Below are positions 21,043 to 32,107 of a stretch of DNA of 64,000 nt, one piece after another (position 1 is the first letter of the stretch; each line of letters opens with the position of its first letter). The notes under the pieces were generated by a model. That model had not been told where the DNA came from and did not search any database. It worked only from the letters and a program-made list of their open reading frames with translations. The position numbers and the translations under genes are program-made. Origin of the DNA: Cercis canadensis (lineage: Eukaryota; Streptophyta; Magnoliopsida; Fabales; Fabaceae). The DNA lies in NCBI GenBank assembly GCA_003255065.1, contig QAOA01005126.1, forward strand, positions 259,850 to 323,849, written 5' to 3'.

Positions 21043-21411
21043 TTAATCATCATCAGTAGCGTAGTCAGGGCTATTCATTACAGTTTGAATCTCTGTGACT
21101 GATAACTCACGATGCATAGCAACAGCTTGTTCCTTAGCTAGTTTTAACAAATAGTAACGGCATCTATGAACTAACATTTGATTGTTCTCCCTCCTGATTT
21201 TTTGAATAACCTCCTCATAGTCATGTCGATTTCTTCGAGCCATTCTTAACGACCATCTATATACAGGTGGAGCTCCAAGTGATTGTAATTGTTGTACCAA
21301 ATCTTCGGATTCATCCAACCGATATGCCCATTCCCGACGCAAACCAGCATAATATTCCCTTGGATTAGAGTCTATTTCACTTTCGTAATCATCATTAAAC
21401 CTTGGTAGCAA
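21043..21411 (-). CDS. MULE accessory ORF 2, unknown, highly charged
   Basis: The ORF encodes 122 residues. No named domain is recognised. It is rich in Arg, Glu and aromatic residues (EYYAGLRREWAYRLDESEDL; YRWSLRMARRNRHDYEEVIQ) with predicted helical, coiled-coil-like character, and ends in an acidic PDYATDDD tail. The block KIRRENN followed by helix resembles RIREENN in the neighbouring ORF at 21,569-21,823, which also ends acidic (DMSDEE), suggesting a duplicated small gene. It lies downstream of the transposase on the same strand, the position where some MULEs carry a second gene. A rather intact frame in an otherwise decayed element is notable. Function unknown. Confidence 0.5.
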   Translation of the reverse strand: MLPRFNDDYESEIDSNPREYYAGLRREWAYRLDESEDLVQQLQSLGAPPVYRWSLRMARRNRHDYEEVIQKIRRENNQMLVHRCRYYLLKLAKEQAVAMHRELSVTEIQTVMNSPDYATDDD

Positions 21412-21568
21412 CTATATAGGAGGACTCCGACGGCTTCTTGACATACTATGTCACCCTGTGAGTTGACAAAAATAAAACATCAATATAATATATAACAAAC
21501 TTCGTTAACAAGTAAAAATATTAGAACCATTAAATATAATCAAATTACATATTTAGGGTTAAGATCGA

Positions 21569-22085
21569 TTATTCTTCATCGGACATGTCAATATTTGATA
21601 AACACTCCTGTTCACGGCATATGCGAGTCCACATAGCAGCACCTGCCAAGTCACCCTCCCTCATTGCCATATTGGCATTGCGTTCACAATCACGTCGATG
21701 TAACCTTATTCGTATACGGTTATTTTCTTCTCTTATGCGATACAGCGCATATCGTAATTTTGAAATACTTTTCGCATGTATATGGCCAAACACCGTGGAA
21801 CACAAATGTTTTGAATCGTACACAAATCCCGCAGATTAGTACATTCGACTTCTCTACGATGCCATTCAATCAACATGATATTATGTACCTGGGGGGAGTC
21901 ATGTAACATTGGGTCCAGTGGATAAAAAAANGATGCCATTCAATCAACATGATACTATGTACCTGGGGGGAGTCATGTAACATTGGGTCCAGTGGATAAA
22001 AAAATCATCATCTAACATCCATCGACGCCCACAGACTCTAAAAATATCTCCTGGCGTATATTGTAATACCATTTCAATGTCCTAT
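21569..22085 (-). pseudogene. MULE accessory ORF 1, unknown, multi-exon remnant
   Basis: An upstream exon-like block (from about 22,075: IEMVLQYTPGDIFRVCGRRW, then MLDDDFF) follows an AATTTTAATAG acceptor-like sequence. A second block, 21,823-21,569, reads SISKLRYALYRIREENNRIR, then HRRDCERNANMAMREGDLAG, and finishes NIDMSDEE. The unknown base at 21,931 lies in a 73-bp assembly duplication (21,859-21,930 and 21,932-22,004), which disturbs the frame between them. The second block shares an IR(E/R)ENN helix and acidic C terminus with accessory ORF 2. Not recognised as any known family; it could be a structural, nuclear or DNA-binding helper. Confidence 0.45.
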
Positions 22086-22245
22086 TAAAATTCATTATGG
22101 AAAATAACACTTAGTCATAACAGTTATTTAAAATGAACGATACTATATTCATTATACAAATGCTACATTTCAATATGAATCCCCAATCTTATACATGTCT
22201 ATGGCATGGATACAAACACAAGATTTATTTTAATACGGGCCAGTG

Positions 22246-25200
22246 TCATGGTTGGTCTTCCCTTCTATTCGAACATCGCCTCCTATTATGGCCTTCTATG
22301 CGACAAAGACTACATCTTATGACGCCAGATGCAGATTCTCCCAAATCCATCTCGGTTCTAATTCGCCTAGAAGTTGGACGTCCCTTTTCCCTTAGCAATA
22401 CACGATTTGGGATTATCTTAATTCCGCTGATAACTGGTCAACCCTCTTCCCCACCAATAAGGTTAAACAGGCCACTATATGCATTGACAATGCTATTAGT
22501 GGAGTATACTGGACTAACATACTTCCATGCATCGATTGCAATATTCGCACACGCAGATATTACGTGCGTGCACGGAATATGAAGGGCTTGAAACTGACCA
22601 CAACTGCACTTTTGATCCTGTAAATTCAAAGTGAATGATCGTCTGCTAATATGTCCTATACAATCAAAAATCTCCTCCACTTCAAACGATCCATTGTCCC
22701 TATTAAACAGTATTGGATAATGTGATGATGTGTAACGGCTATTATGGGTCATTATCTTCTCGGCATCTTCAGTTCATGCTTTTCCACTAGCCAGCTTTGC
22801 CCTTGCTTTTTCTCTTCTCTCCATGAAAATACGATTCGTTTTGTAATATGTGGCTTTGACTAGGGCAGTAATAGGCATATTACGAGCACCCTTCAACGTT
22901 CCGTTTACATATTCAGCCAAATTAGTGGTCATTAGGCCATATCGTCTGCCGTGGACATCGCCATGTTGTGTCCACTTCGTCTTATCAATACCATTGATAT
23001 ATTGTCAGGCCTCTTCTTTCTTACATTCATCATGTATATCTTTCATTAGCTCCTCAAATTTGATAGACTCAAATTGGACACCTATTAATTACCATTAAAA
23101 ATAAATGAATGTACTCGAAGACATCAAAATGTACAACAGACAGATAATATATTATATGTATTTGTCTAATATTCTTACCGACTCTGTAGATTTTGTGCTT
23201 TACAGTCACATCTTTGAAGTTTGTGTTCCAATTGCTCACAACGTGGCGCAAACAGAAAAAATTATGAGCTAATGGTGCACACCACCCAACATTTAAATCT
23301 TCAATAGATGACAATATGCTCACATGCCGGTATGAAATGAGTGCTAAATTCTGCATGTCCTTAGCCACGTGTTGTCTCAAATGCTTCAAAAACTATGATC
23401 AAGCTTCTTTGGTTTCACCTTCCACGACGGCATAAGCTATAGGCAATGGAGAACGAGATCCATCCTGTGTAGTGCCGATTAGCAAAGTCTGCTTATACTT
23501 CCCATACAAGAAAGTTCCATCAATTTGGATCACTGGCTTACACCAACGGAATGCATCAATACATGGTTTGAAAGCCCAAAAAACACGTCGAAATTTTCTC
23601 ACTGTCGGATCATTTGTTGGCATTCCCATCCATCGATCATCTAGACACCATTCCACCACGGTTCCAAGAACATCTTTCCGCAATGCGGCCATCCATTTCT
23701 GTAATTTATTGTAACTCTCCTCCCAGTCACCATATATATGAGCAATAGCTCTTTGCTTCGCAAGCCAAGCTTTCCTGTACGAATTTTGATGACCGAATGT
23801 ACTTCTGATACAATCTTGTAATAGCTTTATTGGCACATCTGCCTTCTTCTCAATCATGCCAATAATCATTGTCGCGATCACCTTAACATCCAGTTGTTTG
23901 TGATCTTGTGTTAAAGTGGCATTTCTGCAACTGTGTGGGCCATTGTATTTTCTAATCTCCCACATATTTTTTTTACTTCTTAAGCAAGCCCTTAGTCTCC
24001 AATTGCATCCAGCATCATAATCCTGANAAACACGTCGAAATTTCCTCACTGTCGGATCATTTGTTGGCATTCCCATCCATCGATCATCTAGACACCATTC
24101 CACCACGGTTCCAAGAACATCTTTCTGCAATGCGGCCATCCATTTCTGTAATTTATTGTAACTCTCCTCCCAGTCACCATATATATGAGCAATAGCTCTT
24201 TGCTTTGCAAGCCAAGCTTTCCTGTACGAATTTTGATGACCGAATGTACTTCTGATACGATCTTGTAATAGCTTTATTGGCACATCTGCCTTCTTCTCAA
24301 TCATGCCAATAATCATTGTCGCGATCACCTTAACATCCAGTTGTTTGTGATCTTGTGTTAAAGTGGCATTTCTGCAACTGTGTGGGCCATTGTATTTTCT
24401 GATCTCCCACATATTTTTTTTTACTTCTTAAGCAAGCCCTTAGTCTCCAATTGCATCCAGCACCATAATCCTGACACTCTAAAATTAATTTATGTGGTTT
24501 TGACTCTTTCACCTTAAAATTTGATGTGTGTAAATGGAGTATTGCTTAACAGTTGACTGAAGATTGTCTTTGCTGGTGAACTGTTGACCTATTTGAAGTT
24601 CTTCGCCTCTTTGCCACCTACTAAGTCTGAGACCTCCTTCAAAAACATCTGTCTGTTGCAATGTCTCGAAGTTCACATACGAATAATGTGGAGGAATGAC
24701 TGTTTGAATTGGTCTCACCTGATGGAGTTCCTCCCCAAGCAGTTGCACGTTCAAATCTAACACCTGCTGATATTCTTCATCCTCACCTAATTCTTCCTCA
24801 CTTGGCACGTACTTTGCTTCTTCATCATCACTTGTGTCTAATAAAGGATCAATAGGAGAGTTACCCCTATTTATATTCGGCTGCTCATCTATACGTTCAC
24901 TGCCTCCAATTTCATATTCTTCAACCACCCTTGTACGAACGTTTGAACCTAACAATGGATTGTTACATTCATTCACATGAACTCTTTCAGGAATACGAGC
25001 TTGGCTAGAACTAGCCAAACCATGCTGAAACCCATATGAACCAAGTTCTGGTTGATAACAAAGTTATGCTTTTATCCCTTCTTGACTATATGGAGGATAA
25101 CAAGTAGGGATTGAACAAGCAACACTTGCATCAACACCTTGTTCATCATCATCTTGTTCATCACCATCTTGTTCATCACCATCTTCTTCATCATCATCTC

Positions 25201-25537
25201 CACCAACTTTATCTTCAATAATTTTCGCCTTAACATAAATCTCAATGGCACCAAGAGATTTAAGTTGACTATGATTCTCAAACATTGACTCCACATCCTC
25301 ATCAGAGCTCAGCTCAAATACATTATAAAATAATGGATTAACAGATATAGGAACTCGATAAATAATTTTGTCAACAACTGAATTTTCTAGAAGACCTAAT
25401 TTTCGATGAACATAAAATTGTAACTGTTGTAATCCATATATGTTCTTCAAATTCAAACCAATGGGTCTAGGACCATTATACATCACACCTTGAGAACCAT
25501 CATATATCTGACCATTGTAAAAAACTAATAGAAGCAT
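22246..25537 (-). pseudogene. MuDR-type MULE transposase pseudogene
   Basis: Starts ATG at 25,537. The N-terminal region has LLLVFYNGQIYDGSQGVMYN and a PB1-like layout, then an Asp/Glu-rich linker. A DNA-binding domain (PF03108-like) includes QIGQQFTSKDNLQSTVKQYS, a 1-base frameshift near 24,512, then CNWRLRACLRSKK. The MULE catalytic core has CKPVIQIDGTFLYGKYKQTL (the DGTF Asp). An intron at 23,178-23,082 has GTAAGA and TTAATAG borders. A SWIM zinc finger (QKCSCGQFQALHIPCTHVIS) and a CCHC knuckle (RCSLCRIEGHNRRRC) close the protein before TGA 22,246. Stops at 25,064, 23,399, 23,393, 23,005 and 22,774 inactivate it; most replace Trp. An assembly duplication (23,580-24,474) repeats the central part. 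Confidence 0.92.
23580..24474. repeat. Single-N assembly duplication (24,027), 447 bp
   Basis: 23,580-24,026 and 24,028-24,474 are near-identical and joined by one N, both coding for the same part of the transposase (LRSKKNMWEIRKYNGPHSCR ... TNDPTVRKFRRV). A protein with this segment twice would be an assembly artefact. Confidence 0.85.
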
Positions 25538-25929
25538 CTTCCTCCTAAAATATCAATAATATATATCATTAAAATTTTCTCAAAATTAATCTAAGTCCTA
25601 ACAAAATTTAACATCAAACTTAAACTAAATACTAATAAAAAGTATATACATCAAAATATATTAAATTAAAATAAAACTATAAATGTACTTGAACCGCTCT
25701 CACAATTATAACTTGCACTGACTATCACAAACTTGTATATTTCCACCACTTCAACACACTTAATTAGACTCAATTCTCTCTCAAAATTTTCAAATTTCAA
25801 CTAATGCATTTAGGAGACGTGAGGTTCAGGTATTTATAGAAGAGATCCGTTCTTAAAAACACAGTTTTGCAATATGCTACAGTGTTGGCATTTGCCAGAA
25901 ATAAATTGACGATTTCCAGAAGTAAACTT

Positions 25930-26316
25930 GTGTTTTCCACTGTGCTCAATAAAAAACGCCAAATTGATTCCGCGTTTGTTAATGAAAAATGCAGAATCAA
26001 AAATGCGTTTTATGTAAAAAAACGCCAAAATGATTACGCGAAATCAATTTGGCGTTTTTGCTTCTCCCGAGGAACTGTCAGGTTGCCATTTAACCATTCC
26101 GCGTTTTCCTCCTTATTCAATTTGGCGTTTTATTACATAAAACGTTATTTTGTTTCCACGTTTATTGATTAAAATGCGCAATTAATTTGGCGTTTTATTA
26201 CTGAAACACATTAACGTTTATTAGACGTAAAAACTGACCCAGTTTCGTAAATAGTTTATAAACTAACCTAATTACGTAATTAATTATTAAAATAGCATTA
26301 TTTCAGTTAATTTTCC
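25930..26316 (-). repeat. MULE right terminal inverted repeat
   Basis: Inverse of 16,837-17,230: GGCGTTTTATTACTGAAACA, AAACTGACCCAGTTTCGTAA, ending GCATTATTTCAGTTAATTTT then CC. The GGCGTTTT motif recurs in both orientations. The transposase start (25,537) lies about 390 bp inside, so this repeat probably holds its promoter. Confidence 0.85.
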
Positions 26317-27483
26317 CTTAAACTAAACAAACAACAAATGACCCAGATAAAAAATGAAACCATTAACCAAATGAAATAAACCACCAAAGAACAAGTCCAG
26401 TCCAACAAACACATAGCCCAAATTAACAAATAAACCCAAAACGAAATGGACTAGCCCACATAAGACATGAACCCATAAGAATTAAACCCAATCCAAAAAT
26501 AACAAAGCTTAAACTAAACAAACAGCAAATGGCCCATATCATAAATGAACCCATTAACCAAATGAAATCAACCATGTCCAAAAGGCCAAACAAACAAATA
26601 CTAAAAGAACAACAATGAAATAGCATTAGAAGAGGAATCGGTGAATAGAAGCAAAAAGAAAAATGTAAAGCGAAGAGAAGAAAGAAGGAAAGACAAGGAG
26701 CAAGGGAAAACACAGAGCTCTCATCCTTCCTCCACTTCTTGGACCTAAAGAGGAAACACCACAGGCTTGGTTCTATCATACCAATCGGTGACTACGGTAA
26801 GGATTTCTCTCTTAATCTCTCAAAAATTTCTCTCTTTCCTTATCTTGAAATTTTGTTTCTCTCTCTAACTCTTTCTTTCTTTCTCCAAAAAATTTTCTCT
26901 CTAAAGCGGGGGTTAATTGTGGACTTGGTGGAATCACCTAGCCATGGGTGTGATTTTTTGATTAGCAAGAAGATTTTCCCCCTCTCTCCAATGTCTCTAC
27001 TTAGTTCCTTTAAAAAGAAATTTCTTTTTGCTTGTCTAAAAGAATAAGAACGGGAGTGGGTTTGCTGTGTGTGCTATCTGTAGTGCAACAATAATGGAAA
27101 TTTAGCAAAGAAAAGAAGAATGAAAACTGAGCAATGAAATAATATTGATACATGAATTGATGAACTGTTTTGTCTGGTTTTCTTTCAAATTTTCAGAAAT
27201 TTATTTCATCAAATTTTTGAGTCTCTCTCTGCTCCCTATTCTACTCTTTTTTTTTTTTTCGTCTGTCTCGTGGGTCTCCCTCTTATATTGCTGTAGCCTT
27301 ACCCTTCACGTTTCTCTACCCAATTTTCTAACTGTTGCATGTCTCTCTTATCTCTTATGCATGAACTCTCGTCTCTCTCCCCTATGTTTCTAACTGCTTC
27401 ACTTGTATCTTTTACCTCTTATGCATGAACTCACGTCTCTTTCCCCCTTATTTTCACGTCTCTCTCCCCCTTATTTCCAGGTC

Positions 27484-27829
<346 letters not shown>

Positions 27830-27867
27830 TTATATTTTGTTTACTGGACGAAATATAATGTCCAACA

Positions 27868-27885
27868 GTTTGCCCTTTTTTACAT
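27868..27885 (-). promoter_or_regulatory. Candidate polypurine tract
   Basis: On the minus strand AAAAAAGGGCAAAC directly precedes the 3' LTR start (TGTTGGACAT). A purine-rich tract here is expected for plus-strand DNA priming; the trailing CAAAC makes it imperfect. Confidence 0.5.
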
Positions 27886-28019
27886 GTTTCCTATTAGAAT
27901 GACGTGTTAAACTCTCGCTTATCGCGTTTTTTCGCATAGGAAACATGTAAAGATAAAATACACGTGTTTCGTCCAGTACTCAAGGCAAAGGTTGAAATGT
28001 AAAAAGAAAATGACGTAAA

Positions 28020-28800
28020 TCACAATGGCGAAAATATAATTACAAGAAAGTGTAATTGCGAGAAATGAGAATGACATGAAATCATAATGGCAAAAAATAT
28101 AATAGTGAGAAAATTAACGGCACGACATGTAATGATATGAAAATTAATAACATGAAATGTAATGGCTGAGAAATCAATGACATAAAATGTAATGGTGAGA
28201 AAATTAATGGCATGAAATGTAATTACTGAGAAATCAATTACATAAAATGTATTAAGGAGAAAATTAATGGCACAAAATGTAACAACAAGAAAATTAATGA
28301 CATAAAATGTAATTACTGAGAAATCAATTACATAAAATGTACTAGGGAAAAAATTAATGACACAAAATGTCATGGCAAAAAAATTAATGACATAAAATAT
28401 AATGACAAGAAAATTAATGACATAAAATGTAATGGCAAACAAATTAATGACACAAAATATAATTGCGAGAAAATTAATGGCATGAAATGTAAATGACAAG
28501 AAAATTAATTGCACGAAATNAAAATGTAATTACTGAGAAATCAATTACATAAAATGTACTAGGGAAAAAATTAATGGCACAAAATGTCATGGCAAAAAAA
28601 TTAATGACATAAAATATAATGACAAGAAAATTAATGACATAAAATTAATGGCATAAAATGTAATGGCAAACAAATTAATGACACAAAATATAATTGCGAG
28701 AAAATTAATGGCATGAAATGTAAATGACAAGAAAATTAATTGCACGAAATGTAATGGTGAGAAAATTAATGACTGAAAAGTGTAAGAAATGTACCCCATG
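28020..28800. repeat. Minisatellite in the 3' untranslated region of the Ogre-like element
   Basis: About two dozen imperfect units near 30 bp of the form GAAAATTAATGACATAAAAT followed by GTAATGGCAA. The N at 28,520 joins a duplicated portion (28,303-28,519 and 28,521-28,747), so copy number is overstated. 3' UTR tandem repeats are documented in Ogre elements as seeds of satellites. The open frames here (INFLAITFYV-like) are repeat artefacts. Confidence 0.85.
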
Positions 28801-30121
28801 GCACTGAGATGAGTCATCTTTGATCCCTTACAAGAAAAGTAGTTTAATCAAAATTTACTCTTTCAAAAGTCGAATCGCTTATACATGTCTTTTTTTCATT
28901 AGAAACTGGACTTCTGTTTTTGTCAAATAATTTTTCTTTATTCTCCAAACGATGAGATCACACTCTTTTCTAATTGTAGGCTAAGATAAATCTTCCTGAT
29001 TAGCTATTTCCCTCTTTTCCATTTCTCAACACCTTCTCAATGTCTCTTTATTTTATTTACCATTAAAGAAGACTCCTAACAGATCTCGGGCTTTGCTTTG
29101 ATTTAGAAGATATCATTCTGAAATTTGGAAACCATGTCAATGTGACCTACTTTAAAGAAATAAATGAATATGCCATATAAACAATCTACTTACATTTTAT
29201 TCAAAATCATAACTCAATAATTTATTATGAAGAGTATGCATAGCTGAAAGAAATAAATTCAATGAATTAACATCTCTTATTTCAACCAAGAAAGAAAGTG
29301 TACAAACATTATAGGATTGAAATTCAAAGAGATACCCATCAGAATAAAAATTTGCCCTAATATTGAGGTCTTGGTGAAATTGGACTTGCCCTACCAAGTA
29401 GGTGCATACTTTGTAGATAATGATATGGATATCATTCTTTTGGGACATGTATATAAACTATGAGGATTACGTTAATCCTCTAGATCTATTCGTATGTTGG
29501 ATGCATATAAGAATGTTTTTGTCAAGTGGTATGATTTTCTTTGGAGTCTTCTACCAATTATTTCAAAAGTTCCAAGTGAGAGTAGTATTTCTTATGGTGT
29601 TGAAATCAATTCATTATGTGAGAAAAGATGAAGTTTAATTATTTAGTAATTATACATATTCAATTATTTAGAAGTCTCCATAGAGCTAATCAAAAGTTGT
29701 TTAAAGGGTAGGTGTGACAGTTTTGGTATCAGTATCCTCGAAGAGGAATCAAAGCCCATGTAGTTCGGGATAAAAGATTCAGAAGTCACATAGAGCGGAC
29801 GATTTTGCCCTAATTATAACTCTATGATATCTAACTTTATTGATTATTATATTGCCTTGGATCAGACTTCTACTTGACTAAGACGACATTTATCCTTCTA
29901 ATGTTGAAATTCATAACTCTTACTTTCTTATATGCTGAGTTTCCTCCCTTATCTCAAACAACCCTTCTATTCTTTGTTCATTCTTTCATTCTCGCGAAAA
30001 CATTATTGCAGGCTCAAACTTGCATTTAGATTGCCCTTTCTGGTTTTCAAACCAATAAATTTAACTTGAATGCCCTAGCTTTTTCCTAAATTGCCTTATC
30101 AGGTTTTCAATCTAGCGGGCT
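28801..30121. other. Untranslated region between minisatellite and integrase
   Basis: No coding sequence. TTTTGGTATCAGTATC at 29,721 resembles a tRNA-Met-type primer-binding site preceded by TGTGACA, possibly a scrap of another LTR element. A T run of about 21 bp lies at about 30,122-30,142. Confidence 0.4.
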
Positions 30122-30129
30122 TTTTTTTT

Positions 30130-31409
30130 TTTTTTTTTTTTGAGTAATATCTTATGACTACATCAGAATTTATCGACTTAACCAGCTCTTGCCTTTCCAT
30201 ATCCGTGAGAATCAAGGCACCACTAGAGAATGCTTGTTTGATAATGTATGGGCCTTGATGAGTTGGGGCCTATTTTTCCCGTGCATCTTCTTGATGAGGC
30301 AAGATCTTTCTCAACACTAGATCTCCCGGTTGAAACTCCCGAAGTCGAACCTTTTTGTTGAATGCTCTGGCCATTTTTTGTTGATACAACTGTCCATGAT
30401 AAATTGCAACTAATCTTTTCTCCTTAATCATATTCAACTGCTCATATCTATCCCGTGCTCATTCTGACTTTTCTAAATCAGTTTCCATCAAGACTCGGAG
30501 AGAGAGAATCTCTACTTTTATAGGAGAAACAACTTCCATACCATATACCAAAGAATACAACGCTGCCTCAGTCGATGATTGAACTGCTATGCGGTAAGCA
30601 TGCAAGGCAAGGAAAGCATTTCATGCAAATCTTTGTAGGTCACAACCATCTTTTCCACTATCTTTTTAATATTTTTGTTTGTGGCTTCTACTGCTCCATT
30701 CATCTGAGGCCTATATGGCAAAAAATTATGATGTTTGATTATGAATTGTTTGCACAACTTTTGTATATCTGTGCCATTCAAATTCAAACCATTATCAGTG
30801 ATGATTTTCTCCAGTTGCCCATATCGACAAATGATATTCATTTTCAAAAATCTGGTCACTATCTTCTAAGTCACTTTCGCATAAGAAGCAGCATCTATCC
30901 ATTTTGTGAAGTAATCGATTGCCACCAGAATGAAACGGTGTTTATTGGATGCTCTTGGATTGATTGGACCGATGACATTAACTCCCCACATAGAAAATGG
31001 CCAAGGAGTTGTCATACTATGCAACATAAATGGGGGTACTTTAGTGCGATCGATATAGATTTGACACTTGTGACACATTTTAACATAACTAATGCAATCC
31101 CTTTCCATTGTTGTCCAGTAATGGCTCGCTCTTAGAATTTTGAGTCATCATATGACCATTTGCATGAGTAGTACATATTCCCTTATGAATAGCACTCAAA
31201 ATGCGATTAGCCTTCTTAGCATCCACACATCGTAAAAGCGCTCTGTCATGACTTCTTTTGTACAAGATCTCTCCACTCAGAAAGAATCCTAATGTTAGAC
31301 ACTTGATGGTCTTCTTATCATTTTCATTTGCCCTAACTGGATATTCTCTGGACTTGATATATTGTAGGATATCATAGTACCAAGGGTGACCATTAGGTTC
31401 TTCTTCCAC
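30130..31409 (-). pseudogene. Integrase of the Ogre-like element
   Basis: An H2C2-type zinc-binding N terminus (AIHKGICTTHANGHMM; CHKCQIYIDR) is followed by the catalytic core. The first catalytic Asp is replaced: WGVNVIGPI, where WGxDVIGPI is usual. The second (KIITDNG) and the Glu (NGAVEATNKNIKKIV) are present. The C-terminal part toward 30,130 (AFNKKVRLREFQPGDLVLRK; HQGPYIIKQAFSSGALIL) is the usual Tat/Ogre tail. Frameshifts occur near 31,100 and 30,865 and stops occur near 30,460 and 30,270. The Asp-to-Asn change alone would be expected to abolish strand transfer. Confidence 0.88.
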
Positions 31410-31445
31410 ATTAGAGCAATAAACCGGTTTGTCCTCTAACTTTAC

Positions 31446-32009
31446 TTATATTTGTTGCACCATTACTCTACAATCAAGCTTAGTCATTACTGCTAGTGTG
31501 GCCAAAGCATCCGCAAATTGATTCTTGTCACGAGGTAAATGAGAGAAAGTAATGTCTTTAAATTTCTTGATTAACCGAGTCAAATATTTTTGATACAAAA
31601 TCAATTTTGAATCATTGGTTTTCCATTCTCCAGTCACCTGATAGATGATGAGAGCAGAGTCCAAAAACATCCAAGGTATCAACTTTAGATTTAAAGCTGC
31701 TTGTAGACCTCTTACACATGCTTCATATTCCGTCATGTTATTAGTGCAATCGAATTCTGGCTTAACAGTTATAGGGAATTATTTCCCATCTGGTGACATG
31801 ATCACGACCCCTATTCCTTGGCCATGCAGATTCATAGCACCATCAAAGTACATCTTCCACCTTACTTTTTTTTTTTCATCCCCTCCTTCGACTACAAGAA
31901 CATTTTCATCAAGAAATTCAAATCTCATGGGTTGATAATCGTCTACGGGATTTTCAGCTAAGTAATTAGCAATTACACTTCCTTTAATAGTCTTTTTTGT
32001 CATATACAC
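31446..32009 (-). pseudogene. Second (archaeal-type) RNase H domain
   Basis: VRWKMYFDGAMNLHGQGIGV carries the first catalytic Asp. MTEYEACVRGLQAALNLKL has the Glu. LDSALIIYQVTGEW is at the place of the third Asp, and LPRDKNQFADALATLAVM is the last motif. A separate aRNase H between the retroviral RNase H and integrase is characteristic of the Tat/Ogre branch. The frame breaks between 31,736 and 31,779. Confidence 0.85.
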
Positions 32010-32107
32010 TACATCATATTCTGAAAGGACAATTTGTCACTTAGCTAGTCTTCCGAGAGATATGGCTTTTCAAAAATGAACTTGATGGGATCCATACGAG
32101 ATATGAG

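Larger units (their letters stand above)
16837..26316 (-). mobile_element. Autonomous-type Mutator-like element (MULE) carrying a PMD gene
   Basis: Perfect 9-bp target duplication CTTAAACTA (16,828-16,836 and 26,317-26,325). Ends are GGAAAATTAACTRAAATAAT inverted, and terminal inverted repeats extend about 260-390 bp. The right LTR at about 41,610-41,625 contains the unoccupied site AAGCTTAAACTAAAC. Contents: on the plus strand a multi-exon PMD gene (17,680-20,765); on the minus strand a MuDR transposase with SWIM finger and zinc knuckle (25,537-22,246); between them small minus-strand reading frames (22,085-21,043). About 780 bp are assembly duplications (N at 17,442, 21,931, 24,027), so true length is about 8.7 kb. 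Both main genes carry premature stops. Confidence 0.95.

Noticed and set aside
23399..24412. 337-residue protein with an internal repeat
   Set aside because: The repeat is created by the single-N assembly duplication at 24,027; only one copy belongs to the transposase.
28020..28800. CRISPR-like array (regular repeats about 30 bp)
   Set aside because: Repeats are directly adjacent and degenerate, without unique spacers, in a plant retrotransposon; no cas genes.
28020..28817. Hydrophobic minus-strand frames resembling membrane proteins (repeated INF.ITFYV)
   Set aside because: They follow the 30-bp minisatellite period in the retroelement 3' region and are broken by an assembly joint.
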